From contig CAUUMS010000002.1 of assembly GCA_963546395.1 (NCBI GenBank), positions 1 to 64,000 on the forward strand: a DNA stretch of 64,000 bases, given 5' to 3'. Below are positions 51,468 to 59,834 of the stretch, piece after piece. This DNA comes from Bacteroides_D sp963546395. GTDB taxonomy: Bacteria; Bacteroidota; Bacteroidia; Bacteroidales; CAJPTX01. Every line of letters starts with the position of its first letter. Positions within the stretch are counted from its first letter, which is position 1. The notes under the pieces were generated by a model. That model saw only the letters and a list, made by a program, of their open reading frames with translations. It searched no databases and had not been told where the DNA came from. Position numbers and translations under genes: made by a program.

Positions 51468-52394
51468 TCATGCCTCTCCTAGCGTCTCACCGGGCAAAAA
51501 TCCATACTCGTACACCTTGGGCATAATACGTATGCGCAGCTCCTCCATTGCGGCTCGCAGCGCATCCAGCAGCCGGCAGTACTCTGCGTTGTCGCTCTTG
51601 CTGTTCATCTTGCCCTTGGCATTGTGCCCCTGGAAGTACAGGCGAATGTCGTAGTAGGCTGCATCCACCAATGCTTTGGGCTGGCTATGGTAGTATTGCC
51701 ACAGGGCTCGTCCAGCAGCGAAAACGTCCTGGGCAGCCTCACCAAACTCTATCGGAGCGTTGGGAATTGTAGACTCGCCGCCCCGGAATAGCCCCCCTTC
51801 CATGGGCTCAGCTAGCCGACCTCCCATGTAGTCGGTCATGAAATGGCTTGCAAATAGCCCGTGGGCTCCCACCTCAGCCTCGGTGAAAGGTATCCAGTGG
51901 TTCTGCCCTTTCTCGACGCTAATCCGATTCTTGCTGTTGAATAGGCAGAAGGCCAGACCGTCCCGATTGCGACAGGACAGAAAGCCCAGCACCTCATCCG
52001 CAGCGTGAGTGTGTGACCATCATCCAGTCCGTGATACTGCATCGAGCGTCAATGTTGCCGATCACCTTGTGCCCTTCCAGCTGACCCATGCCACCGTACA
52101 CGTCAGCCTCTACCCGTGTGAATGGTTGAGGCGAGCCCCTGTCTCATGCGCCGAAGCCAATGGGGCAATTCTCATGCACGTCGTCGAAAGGGCTAGAAAT
52201 AGCGAGTGCGGCCGTGCCTGGTATGCACCCCAGAACCGGCGAAAATTGTCACCCACTAGCACCTTTAGGGTGAAAAATGCGCCCAGCGTGCACCTCGTGA
52301 GCTCCCATTGCATGCGGGTCGTGTCGTAGGGGCCAAACCAGTCTTGCCCCACCCGCATCTTGAGCTCCTCTTCCCGAATATTACCGTACTTCAT
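51468..52394 (-). pseudogene. Decayed restriction-modification methyltransferase-type gene
   Basis: Remnant of a large Bacteroidota DNA methyltransferase/type IIG-like protein (about 1000 residues by memory of relatives). An N-terminal fragment starts at 52394: MKYGNIREEELKMRVGQDWF, then GPYDTTR. Most of the body is missing. A C-terminal fragment follows: VEADVYGGMGQLEGHKVIGN, then IDARCSITDWMMVTHS (frame of about 52010-52120), which continues one frame over as AADEVLGFLSCRNRDGLAFC, NSKNRISVEKGQNHWIPFTE and, at the end, PKVYEYGFLPGE. The frame change needs one extra base near 52005, followed by a TGA. Thus a large deletion plus a frameshift. It begins 22 bases after ung on the same strand. 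Family assignment is from recalled sequence patterns. Confidence 0.65.
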
Positions 52395-52416
52395 GGCTAA
52401 CCTTAGAGCCGATGCG

Positions 52417-53091
52417 CTACCAGGTGATGGTGCCGCGCCCCTGGGCCTGGAGGTAGGCGTTGGCCTGCTGGAAGTGCCCGCAGCCAAAGAATCCACGCTG
52501 TGCCGACAGTGGCGATGGGTGAGGTGCCGTCAGCACGAGATTCTCTTGCTCATTGATGAGCCGTGCCTTGCGTATGGCGTTGTTGCCCCACAGCATGTAG
52601 GCGCAGTGCGGCACGTGCTCCGAGATGTGGCGTATAATGTAGTCCGTCACCGTTTCCCAGCCTAGCCCGAAGTGCGAGAGGCTCTGCCCCGCGCGCACGG
52701 TGAGCGTCGTGTTGAGCAGGAGCACCCCCTGCCGAGCCCACCGGCTCAGGTCGCCCTCCGTGGAGCATGCCTGCCCGAGCTCGCTCTGTATCTCCTTGAA
52801 GATGTTCTGTAGCGAGGGGGGCAAACTGACACCCTGTGGTACCGAGAACGAGAGCCCCATGGCCTGTCCCGGATTGATGTACGGATCCTGCCCCAGAATC
52901 ACCACCCGCGTCTCTTGGGGCTCAAAGAATGTCAGGGCCCTGAAGATGTTCTCCGTGCTCGGATATATCGTGTACTTGGTGACCTCGGCCTCCAGTATGC
53001 GCGTAAGCTGCCGCAGCGAGCCCTGCGTGTTAGGCGTTTGTAGTACCGATTGCCACCCCGTGGGCAGCTGGGCTATGAGCGTGTTCAGCAT
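52417..53091 (-). CDS. ung: Uracil-DNA glycosylase
   Basis: Removes uracil from DNA to begin base excision repair. 224 residues from ATG 53091, the usual length; a frame open to 53139 is overlap with the previous gene. Active-site motif VVILGQDPYINPGQAMGLSF with catalytic Asp, the uracil-binding LLLNTTLTVRAGQSLSH, and the DNA-intercalation loop PHPSPLSAQRGFFGCGHF with catalytic His. Its ATG overlaps the stop of the upstream gene (TGATG), so translation is coupled. Confidence 0.95.
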   Translation of the reverse strand: MLNTLIAQLPTGWQSVLQTPNTQGSLRQLTRILEAEVTKYTIYPSTENIFRALTFFEPQETRVVILGQDPYINPGQAMGLSFSVPQGVSLPPSLQNIFKEIQSELGQACSTEGDLSRWARQGVLLLNTTLTVRAGQSLSHFGLGWETVTDYIIRHISEHVPHCAYMLWGNNAIRKARLINEQENLVLTAPHPSPLSAQRGFFGCGHFQQANAYLQAQGRGTITW

Positions 53092-54668
53092 CACTTGTTC
53101 TCCCGGACAAACCGTCCCTTGATGTAACGGTATTGCCATTGGCTTATGATGAGTCGATTCTGTGCCATCCCCTGCTGTTGCATCGGGATGTCCTCCTCCA
53201 GCGTGTGTATAGAGCCCCCCGTGCGGTACGCTATCGTTATGTAGTCCTCATGCGGGGGTAGGGATGTCCTACCGGGTTGTGCCCCGCACAGCAGCACGTG
53301 CACTGGCATCTGCACCTCCCCCAGCAGGGCTATATCGCGCACAGGACTCGTGTTGTCGGCTATCAGCACCAGGCTCGAGGCCTCTGGGTAGCGAGCCTGT
53401 GCGGCCAGCAGGGCCTCCACGTCGTTCTCATCCTCACCGCCACTACATCCGTGCGAGATGCTTCGCAGCAGCGTGTCAACCGTCTGCTTGAAATTCGGTG
53501 GGCTGAAATGGATTCCCCCCGTGCGCCCTAGCACCTTGAGCGAATCGGGCTTGCCGTCCCCGTCGTTGAAGAAGGCACTCCCCACGGTTCGTTGGCTATT
53601 GTTCGATAGGGTGAGCCACAGCAGGTATTGCTCGATGTGGGGATCCATGCTGCACGTCACATCCACCACGTAGGCGGCCTTGTTCCACCCATTCCGCAGG
53701 AGCGGGCGTAGCACCTCCATGTGGGTGCGTGTGGCGTACTTGGGATCCTCCTTCTGCGCTTCGTGCAGCGACTGGCGTAGCAGGTAGATTCCCGTCTCCA
53801 CCTGCTTGGTAATCTTGGGGGTCGGCTTCAGGGGCCGCTGCGGAATGCAGTATGCAATGTTTGGCGATGCGGCTTTAGCCTTACGGAAGTGGTGCCGCGC
53901 TATGCGCACGCTGTCCTGCCGTGTCTTCATGGCCACACCCTTACGGGCCATCGGCGTTTCGCCCCCCGCATCGGCCTTCGGTTTGGCGGCCCGTGGGGCC
54001 CGTTGCAAGCCCCACTCTAGCTTCAGCTCCGCCGTCTGTAGGGGAGGGCTTGTGGTGAAGGTGTGCGTATCAAAGTTCTCTAACCCCCGCACGCTGAAGG
54101 TGTAACGATCGCCCAGAGGCACATTCAGCCTGGCTTTCCCCTCCTTATCCGTGGTGGCGCTGAACTGCTCCCCCTTCGAGTTGCGTGCCGTCAGCTGCTG
54201 GTTGACCCACGGCTTCCCCACGCTATCCAGGTAGGTGAACAGCACGAGTCCATTCCCCTCGCTGGCCGTGCGACCCGCCATGCGCTCGGGGGGAAGCTGT
54301 ATCTCTACCGACTCGTCCCGGTTGCTCGTCCCCTTGGTGGTGAAAGTGGTGAACTTGCTGAACTTTTCCACGCTCACTGCGTAGTTAGCCCCCGGCAACA
54401 GCGTGACAAATCCTAGCCCGTACTGATTCGTGCTGCATTGCGACGCATCCTTCACGTCAACTCCCGTGAGCCGCACCCGCCCCTGGTAGGGTTTCCCCTG
54501 GGCATCCCGCACCTCTAGCCTCACCACGATGCGCCCGGGTTTACTCCCACGCTTGCCCTGGGTGGAGTGATGTAGCCCCTCACCGGCCATCAAAGGTCCC
54601 GTGCCCAGAAGCAGCAGGCCCACCGCTAGCAGGCACCGCAGGCTCACCCATCTTGCTACGCCTTCCAT
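53091..54668 (-). CDS. Secreted von Willebrand A-like domain protein
   Basis: 525 residues from ATG 54668, which overlaps the end of the sensor gene by 13 bases; a longer frame to 54776 has no homology. A signal peptide is seen (LRCLLAVGLLLLGTGPLMAG). Residues about 40-240 contain two beta domains of carboxypeptidase-regulatory type (GRIVVRLEVRDAQGKPYQGR; GLVLFTYLDSVGKPWVNQQL). A basic linker follows (RAPRAAKPKADAGGETPMAR). The vWA-like domain is at about 326-480: KAAYVVDVTCSMDPHIEQYL (MIDAS DxSxS degraded to DVTCS), then SGGEDENDVEALLAAQ and SSLVLIADNTSPVRDI. It is probably periplasmic or outer-membrane associated. No sorting domain. Ligand unknown. Confidence 0.75.
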   Translation of the reverse strand: MEGVARWVSLRCLLAVGLLLLGTGPLMAGEGLHHSTQGKRGSKPGRIVVRLEVRDAQGKPYQGRVRLTGVDVKDASQCSTNQYGLGFVTLLPGANYAVSVEKFSKFTTFTTKGTSNRDESVEIQLPPERMAGRTASEGNGLVLFTYLDSVGKPWVNQQLTARNSKGEQFSATTDKEGKARLNVPLGDRYTFSVRGLENFDTHTFTTSPPLQTAELKLEWGLQRAPRAAKPKADAGGETPMARKGVAMKTRQDSVRIARHHFRKAKAASPNIAYCIPQRPLKPTPKITKQVETGIYLLRQSLHEAQKEDPKYATRTHMEVLRPLLRNGWNKAAYVVDVTCSMDPHIEQYLLWLTLSNNSQRTVGSAFFNDGDGKPDSLKVLGRTGGIHFSPPNFKQTVDTLLRSISHGCSGGEDENDVEALLAAQARYPEASSLVLIADNTSPVRDIALLGEVQMPVHVLLCGAQPGRTSLPPHEDYITIAYRTGGSIHTLEEDIPMQQQGMAQNRLIISQWQYRYIKGRFVRENK

Positions 54669-56968
54669 TGTTCGTATGAAAGCTTGATGATCTTCAGCAC
54701 CTCGTTGAGCTGATTCTTGATGGGGATGTAGAATTCGGTCAGGTGCACCGTTGTTCCGTCGATTGTCATCTCGCACTCCAGCCGCTGGCTCGTGCCGTGG
54801 CGCAGATTGTGCCAGAAGTCCTCATACTGCATCCGGCTCCAGCCCGGCACAGTGATGGTATCGGCAAAGTGGGAGCCCACCACCAACTCACGCCGTCGGC
54901 CGATGCGTGCTAGGTACCTATCGCTGGCATCGGTGATGAAGCCATCCAGGTTGTACTCCACGTAGTACATCATGCTGGCCAGCGTGCGGATCAGATTATC
55001 CGTCTCTGCGCTGCGCCGAGAGGCCTCCTCTTGGGTAGCGCGTAACGCCTCGAGGTTCTGGTGGAGCTCCTCGTCCCGATTGGCTAACGCCTCAGCCTGC
55101 TCGCGCGACTGTTGTAGCAGCTGCCGGGTGCGTACCCCCACTCGTACGCTGAAGAAGCTTGAGGCCACGGGCAACGAGAGGCTCCGCAGGAAATCCACCA
55201 CATGCGGCTCAAACATGTTGAACGATGCAAGCTCGATAACGCCCAGGCTCTCCTCTTCATGCAGGAGGGGGAGGAAGACCAGTGCCCGCGGTTCCGCCTC
55301 GCCCACTCCGGCCAGGATGGTGGAGTAGTGGGGTGGTACATCGGTCACGAGCTGCACCTCGCGCTCCATGGCGCACGCCCCCACAAGTCCCACCCCGTAG
55401 GGGATGCGATCCTCGAGGTACCGTTTCCGATCCCAGGCAAAGGCACTCTTCAGGTAGTACTCTCGCTCGCCCGTGCGCTGTGCCAGCTCATCGTCCAGCA
55501 GGTAGAGCCCCCCCTGTTGCGCGCCCACGAATTCGATCAGCCTGCGCAGAAGCTGATCGCAGAGCTCATCGAAGTTGTCTGGGTAGCTCCGTAGCAGCTC
55601 GCCAAAGGTGGCTAAGCCCTGACTCGCCCAGGTGCGTTGCGCATTCTCCCGCTCGCGGGCCGCTTGCAGTGCCTGCGCCTCACGGAGGCTGTTGCGCATC
55701 CCAATCAGCGATTGCCCCAGCGTGTCATCCTCGCTCAGCAGGGCGATGTCTTGCGTCAGGTCGCCGTGCCCAATGCGTTCCGCCAGCCTGTTCTTAGTGC
55801 CCAGCCCATCGATGAGCGCATTCAGCGCATGCGCCATGTCCTCAATCTCATTGCCCGTGGCGATGTGGAGCTTGAGATCCTCTGAGATCGATCCACGCCC
55901 CAGCGTTCGCAGCGTGGCCGTGACGGCTTCGATGGGCTTCGAGATGTGGTTCGACACGTTGACCAGAATCACTACCAGCACCAGCAGTGCCACCAGGCCC
56001 ACTAGTAGCGCGATGCGTAAGCTCCGGTTGGCCGAGGCCTGAATGACCTCCACCGGCACCCGGATCCCAAGGGCCCAATACACGTTCGACTGGTACATCT
56101 TCACCGGCACGATGGCGATGTAGTGCTGCCGTCCATCCCTGTCCGAGGTGGTGAAGGTGTGGGTGCGCCCCGTCTTGATCGCCTCACGTAGCCCCTCGCG
56201 CGCCGTGGATTGCGGGAACAGAAACTCGATGGGCTTCATCAGCAGCGAGTCGCTCGGGTATGCCGCTATGGTTCCCTCATTCGACACCAGGAACGCCGTG
56301 CTCCCCTCGTAGGGCTGAAGGCTGAACACCAGCTTTTGCAGCCAGTCCAGCGCAATGTCGCAGGCCACCAGCCCGGCAAACTGCCCATCCTTGCGCATGG
56401 GGGCCGCCACGGTGGTCATCAGCACCCGGTTCGCCAGATTCGTCGACGTGATGTCGAGGTAGGGCTCCCAGATCGAGGCGATATTCCTTGCCTTGAACTC
56501 TGCGTACTGCCTCGTGTCGCCCGTCAGGCTCAGAATCATGTTCGAGGTGTCGATCCCCCCCTCCGCATTGCGGAGGAAGGCCCGTGAGACGCGCCCGTAG
56601 GGTTTGTTGTAATCCGGCTTGAAACAGGAGAACTCGTACGAGTCCCACAGGGCTATCAGGTCGGGATGCGTGGCGTACACGCGGCCCATCATGTCTAGAT
56701 GCTCGCGCTGCCACTGCGCCAGGGGCTTCTCGGTGAAGCTTGAGAACGCATCGGCAAGCGTGGTGCTGGCCGACATGTACTGCTCGAAACGGCAGCTCAC
56801 CTCGTAGGCTGCTCGTTCGGCGCTCAGCAGCACCGTCTCATACGTGTCACGGAGGATCACCTCCCGCGTGGAGCTCACAATGTAGCCCACCGAGGCCACG
56901 TAGATGAGCCCCGAGACGGAGAGAACCAGGAACAGAATCTTGTACTTAATGCGTAGCCGAATCGCCAT
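54656..56968 (-). CDS. Membrane sensor: dCache-HAMP-GAF-PAS without an output domain
   Basis: 770 residues from ATG 56968; a longer start at 57016 is possible. A transmembrane helix (about 10-31) is followed by a large periplasmic double Cache ligand domain (about 40-315; landmarks ALWDSYEFSCFKPDYNKPYG, VACDIALDWLQKLVFSLQPY and FTTSDRDGRQHYIAIVPVKM), a second helix (about 318-339), HAMP (about 340-395; ISKPIEAVTATLRTLGRGSI), a GAF domain (about 449-593), a coiled coil (about 595-660) and a C-terminal PAS (about 673-763). There is no kinase, cyclase, phosphatase or chemotaxis domain, so signalling must pass through a partner. Heads the operon with the vWA protein and ung, and is divergent from the ECF sigma gene. 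Confidence 0.85.
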   Translation of the reverse strand: MAIRLRIKYKILFLVLSVSGLIYVASVGYIVSSTREVILRDTYETVLLSAERAAYEVSCRFEQYMSASTTLADAFSSFTEKPLAQWQREHLDMMGRVYATHPDLIALWDSYEFSCFKPDYNKPYGRVSRAFLRNAEGGIDTSNMILSLTGDTRQYAEFKARNIASIWEPYLDITSTNLANRVLMTTVAAPMRKDGQFAGLVACDIALDWLQKLVFSLQPYEGSTAFLVSNEGTIAAYPSDSLLMKPIEFLFPQSTAREGLREAIKTGRTHTFTTSDRDGRQHYIAIVPVKMYQSNVYWALGIRVPVEVIQASANRSLRIALLVGLVALLVLVVILVNVSNHISKPIEAVTATLRTLGRGSISEDLKLHIATGNEIEDMAHALNALIDGLGTKNRLAERIGHGDLTQDIALLSEDDTLGQSLIGMRNSLREAQALQAARERENAQRTWASQGLATFGELLRSYPDNFDELCDQLLRRLIEFVGAQQGGLYLLDDELAQRTGEREYYLKSAFAWDRKRYLEDRIPYGVGLVGACAMEREVQLVTDVPPHYSTILAGVGEAEPRALVFLPLLHEEESLGVIELASFNMFEPHVVDFLRSLSLPVASSFFSVRVGVRTRQLLQQSREQAEALANRDEELHQNLEALRATQEEASRRSAETDNLIRTLASMMYYVEYNLDGFITDASDRYLARIGRRRELVVGSHFADTITVPGWSRMQYEDFWHNLRHGTSQRLECEMTIDGTTVHLTEFYIPIKNQLNEVLKIIKLSYEQWKA

Positions 56969-57044
56969 GGCCAATACCTGGGCAGGGTGTGAAGGGGAGG
57001 GCGAGTAGCGTCGCACAGTGCGCCGATGCCTCTACCCTGTTGTG

Positions 57045-57052
57045 CAAAAGTA
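57045..57052 (-). promoter_or_regulatory. Promoter -7 box for the sensor operon
   Basis: On the minus strand the bases read TACTTTTG, an exact TAnnTTTG match, 76 bases before the preferred start of the sensor gene at 56968. Confidence 0.55.
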
Positions 57053-57286
57053 CGAAAAAATGCCGCTGGCAGCCCTCCGTATCTTCCCTAAGCGTGCGTG
57101 CCGCACCTCTCTTTGGTCTGTAGACCGACAAAGCCCACAACCTCCTTTCCCATGAGCTCTGCCAAACATTGCATGTGTAGACAATGTACAAATAATATGA
57201 GACAGAAACGGGGGTGGCTTGTCAGGTATTATGGGCCGTACGCCCTGGATATCTCGCATTATGTCAAAATTTAATGTCCGTTAGGG

Positions 57287-57316
57287 TTGCGTTTCCAAAA
57301 GAATCGTCTACCTTTG
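57287..57316 (+). promoter_or_regulatory. Promoter of the ECF sigma gene with -33 and -7 elements
   Basis: TTG (57287-57289), 19 bases, then TACCTTTG (57309-57316). Spacing and both boxes fit the Bacteroidota housekeeping consensus. The ATG follows 46 bases later. The best promoter in the window. Confidence 0.75.
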
Positions 57317-57362
57317 CGTCGTGCTTGTTTAGACAATGTCAAACGAATAGGGGGACGACGGC

Positions 57363-57863
57363 ATGAACACGACCGAATTTCGCAATGAGCTGGTGGCACT
57401 GGAATCCAGTTTGCTGCGCTTTGCCCACAGCCTGACCGCTAGCAATGAGGACGCGCTCGATCTGTTGCAGGAAACCTACCTCCGCGCGCTGATGTTCCAG
57501 GACTCGTTCCGTGAGAATACCAACCTGAAGGCTTGGACTTTCACCATCATGCGGAACACCTTCATTAACAACTACCGCAGGCTCTCGCGCAAGAACACGA
57601 CCTTCGACGATTCCGATGACCAACGCGTGCTCAACAATCGGATCGGCGAGAGCACGGCTGACGGCGACCTCGCCTACCAGGAGGTGCTCGGGGCCATCGA
57701 TAGCCTGAGTGACGACTTCCGCCTACCGCTCCAGATGCATACTCACGGCTACAAGTACCGCGAGATTGCCGATGAGCTCAACCTGTGCATCGGCACGGTG
57801 AAGAGCCGCATTTTCTTCTCACGCCAGAAGCTGATGGCGCAGCTGCCCGGCCACGTCGAGTAG
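57363..57863 (+). CDS. ECF-family RNA polymerase sigma factor
   Basis: 166 residues. Region 2 is ESSLLRFAHSLTASNEDALD with LLQETYLRAL and LKAWTFTIMRNTFINNYRR, which bind core polymerase and the -10 element. Region 4 is DSLSDDFRLPLQMHTHGYKY followed by REIADELNLCIGTVKSRIFF, the helix-turn-helix that contacts the -35 element. No anti-sigma gene is adjacent. It is read alone between its own promoter and a terminator, and is divergent from the sensor gene. This ECF type (FRLPLxMHxxGYKYxEIAxxL) is common and usually single-gene in Bacteroidota as far as I recall. Confidence 0.93.
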   Translation: MNTTEFRNELVALESSLLRFAHSLTASNEDALDLLQETYLRALMFQDSFRENTNLKAWTFTIMRNTFINNYRRLSRKNTTFDDSDDQRVLNNRIGESTADGDLAYQEVLGAIDSLSDDFRLPLQMHTHGYKYREIADELNLCIGTVKSRIFFSRQKLMAQLPGHVE

Positions 57864-57894
57864 GCTGCCCACGTACGTTTCCAACTTTGGATGC

Positions 57895-57932
57895 GCCGGC
57901 CCCGTGCTGCACGGGGCCGGCGTTTCTGTTTC
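57895..57932 (+). terminator. Rho-independent terminator of the ECF sigma gene
   Basis: A 13-base-pair stem CGCCGGCCCCGTG/CACGGGGCCGGCG (57895-57907, 57911-57923) with a CTG loop, followed by TTTCTGTTT. Confidence 0.88.
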
Positions 57933-58223
57933 AATGGGTGGTGCTCACCATTCGCGGCGCATACATTCCACCCTCAGCACCCGGGCCATCTTTACGGGTT
58001 GAGCGCGCAGGCCCTGCGTGCGCTCCTCGCGGCATCTCCCTGTCAACGCCGACTCAAAGTCTCGCCACCCCCTAAGCGAGCAGCTCTAGCGCATGCACTC
58101 CGTATGCGATTTGTATTATAGCCGCTGATTATCAGCTATTTCACGTTGCCGTCTCGTGCCCATAAAAGCGGCAGCTCGAGCCTATTACGGGCTGGTAGGG
58201 TGTCTTGCTAAAACCTATCAGCT

Positions 58224-58290
58224 ACGTAGCACCACCGTACCAACGCCGTAGTAAGTCCCAATTTAGTAGGCCAAAGTGCGGTTTTGCTAC
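58224..58290. repeat. Palindromic dispersed element, copy C
   Basis: About 67 bases. The left arm (58224-58243) reads ACGTAGCACCACCGTACCAA, differing at two positions from copy B. The right arm (58271-58290) is CCAAAGTGCGGTTTTGCTAC; its reverse complement matches the bases from 58226 at 13 of 20 positions. The centre CCGTAGTAAGTCC matches copy B's CCGTAGCAAGTCC at all but one base. After the element, CTACCTCGCAGCTA resembles GTACCTCGCGGCTA after copy B. Confidence 0.75.
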
Positions 58291-58357
58291 CTCGCAGCTA
58301 TGGGGTTGAGGGGGCTTTGGCTAGGGGATTGCTCCCAGCGGAGAGGCTTTACGGGGC

Positions 58358-59158
58358 TCAGGTGCCGGGACGATTGCCCCAGAGGTGGAGCTGTAGGCGG
58401 ATGGCAAACCGCCAGTTGCGTCGCACGGCAATCGCAAGGGCCGCCTGCTGGCTCTCGGCCATCTCATCGGGGGTGCGGCCCACGGGCATCACGAAGAGCG
58501 GATGTCCCTCCCACCCGCGGAGCCGGCTGAGGTAGAGGGCCTCGATGCGTTGATCGTCCTCCGCATGCCCTACCACAAACTTCAGTTGCAGGCTCTCAGC
58601 CCTCGGGCACGCATCGAGCCACTGCTGTAGGGGGACAATGCAGTCGGCAGCACCGAGGGTGCCCCCGGGCGCAATGGGCTGAAGCTTGGGCGAGAGGCTG
58701 ATGAGATCGATGCGCCGAGCAAGGCCGTCGTGGTAGAGGGTGCCATTGCTCTCCACGGTGATGTGGGGCATGCGCTGCGGGCGGAGTTGACGCAGGTGAT
58801 CGATGAGCTCAACGAGTCCTTCGGCCTGTAGGAGCGGTTCGCCCCCAGTGATGACCAGGTGTGTAAGCGGCCCGAGGTGTTGGGCTATGCGCTGTGCGAG
58901 GGACAGCGTGCTCTCTTGCCAGGCCAGGCTATCGCTCAGGGCGTGGGGGGTGTCGCACGGAATGGTTTCCCCATTAGGGCCAGTCCACTGGCAGCGCAGA
59001 TTGCAGCCCGCAAGGCGTAGGAACAGACTCGGCACGCCGCAGAGGAGACCCTCGCCTTGCAGGGTTCCGCTCTGGGGCAGCCCCACACGGCTTAGGGGTT
59101 CATGCGGGGGAGAGGCGAGCGGGAAGAGTCCCTCAGGGGAGAGGCGTAGGGTGCCCAT
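58358..59158 (-). CDS. queE: 7-carboxy-7-deazaguanine synthase, radical SAM, variant cluster loop
   Basis: QueE makes 7-carboxy-7-deazaguanine from 6-carboxytetrahydropterin on the queuosine route. 266 residues. Seen: SGTLQGEGLLCGVPSLFLRL (family SxQGEGxxxGxPxxFxR), the cluster region AGCNLRC with Cys52 and Cys56, and then Cys68 in ETIPCDTPHA, giving C-x3-C-x11-C in place of the classic C-x3-C-x2-C. A SAM motif HLVITGGEPLLQAEGLVELI is present. Two residues between the closing Cys and the loop (DT) match classic QueE after its third Cys. It is 4 bases after queC, the next enzyme's gene. The variant loop may still bind a 4Fe-4S cluster. Confidence 0.85.
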   Translation of the reverse strand: MGTLRLSPEGLFPLASPPHEPLSRVGLPQSGTLQGEGLLCGVPSLFLRLAGCNLRCQWTGPNGETIPCDTPHALSDSLAWQESTLSLAQRIAQHLGPLTHLVITGGEPLLQAEGLVELIDHLRQLRPQRMPHITVESNGTLYHDGLARRIDLISLSPKLQPIAPGGTLGAADCIVPLQQWLDACPRAESLQLKFVVGHAEDDQRIEALYLSRLRGWEGHPLFVMPVGRTPDEMAESQQAALAIAVRRNWRFAIRLQLHLWGNRPGT

Positions 59159-59162
59159 GCAG

Positions 59163-59834
59163 CTACCCGAGGAGCGGATCTGGGCTCCCGGCCTCCTGGA
59201 AGGCTCGCTGACGCAGTAGGCAGCTGTCGCAGTGACCGCATGGGGTGGTGTCGCCCTCGTAGCATGTCCAGGTGTGCGAGAAGTCTACACCCAGTTCGAG
59301 GCCCAGGCGCACCTCATCGGCCTTGCGCATGTGCAGGAAGGGGGCTACGAGACGTATGGGTTGCCCATGCGTGAGCTTGCGCTCGGTGCCCTGGTTGATG
59401 GCGGCCTCCATGGCCCGCACGAAGGATTCACGGCAGTCGACGTAGCCCGAGTAGTCGGCTTCGCTCACGCCGAGATAAATGGCAGAGGCACCGATGGATT
59501 CTGCGTGCGAGGCAGCTATGGCGAGGAATATCATGTTGCGCGCCGGCACGTACGAGGTGGGTGTCTCGCTGCGCGTCATGTCGCCGGGCTCGATGGGCGC
59601 GTCGTGATGAGTGAGCGAGTTGTCGCCCCACAGGGTGGCATCGAGCTGCACGAGCTTGAAGCTGGCCACGCCGGCGCGTTGAGCCTGCCAGCGGGCGCAG
59701 TCGAGCTCACGGCTGTGACGCTGGCCGTAGGCGAAGGCTAGGGCGTGCACCTGCCCACACTCACGGGCCGCAAGGTGCAGAACCACCGTGGAGTCGAGGC
59801 CTCCAGAGAGAAGGACTATTGCCGTGCTATCCAT
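59163..59834 (-). CDS. queC: 7-cyano-7-deazaguanine synthase
   Basis: Converts 7-carboxy-7-deazaguanine to preQ0 with ATP and ammonia. 223 residues from ATG 59834, which overlaps the fabI stop (TAATG); the longer frame upstream is a shadow of fabI. The PP-loop is VLLSGGLDSTVVLHLAARE. Further family blocks are FAYGQRHSRELDCARWQAQR, SYVPARNMIFLAIAASHAES, GVSEADYSGYVDCRESFVRA, and the zinc site TWTCYEGDTTPCGHCDSCLL with four cysteines. Paired with queE; queD and the tRNA-modifying genes are elsewhere. Confidence 0.95.
   Translation of the reverse strand: MDSTAIVLLSGGLDSTVVLHLAARECGQVHALAFAYGQRHSRELDCARWQAQRAGVASFKLVQLDATLWGDNSLTHHDAPIEPGDMTRSETPTSYVPARNMIFLAIAASHAESIGASAIYLGVSEADYSGYVDCRESFVRAMEAAINQGTERKLTHGQPIRLVAPFLHMRKADEVRLGLELGVDFSHTWTCYEGDTTPCGHCDSCLLRQRAFQEAGSPDPLLG

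Larger units (their letters stand above)
57017..57362. other. Divergent promoter region, sensor and ECF sigma genes
   Basis: About 346 bases between divergent genes holding one promoter for each. No gene in between. Confidence 0.6.
57864..58357. other. Intergenic region between convergent genes with palindromic element
   Basis: About 490 bases containing a terminator (57895-57932) and palindromic element copy C (58224-58290). Short frames on both strands have no supporting features. Confidence 0.55.
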
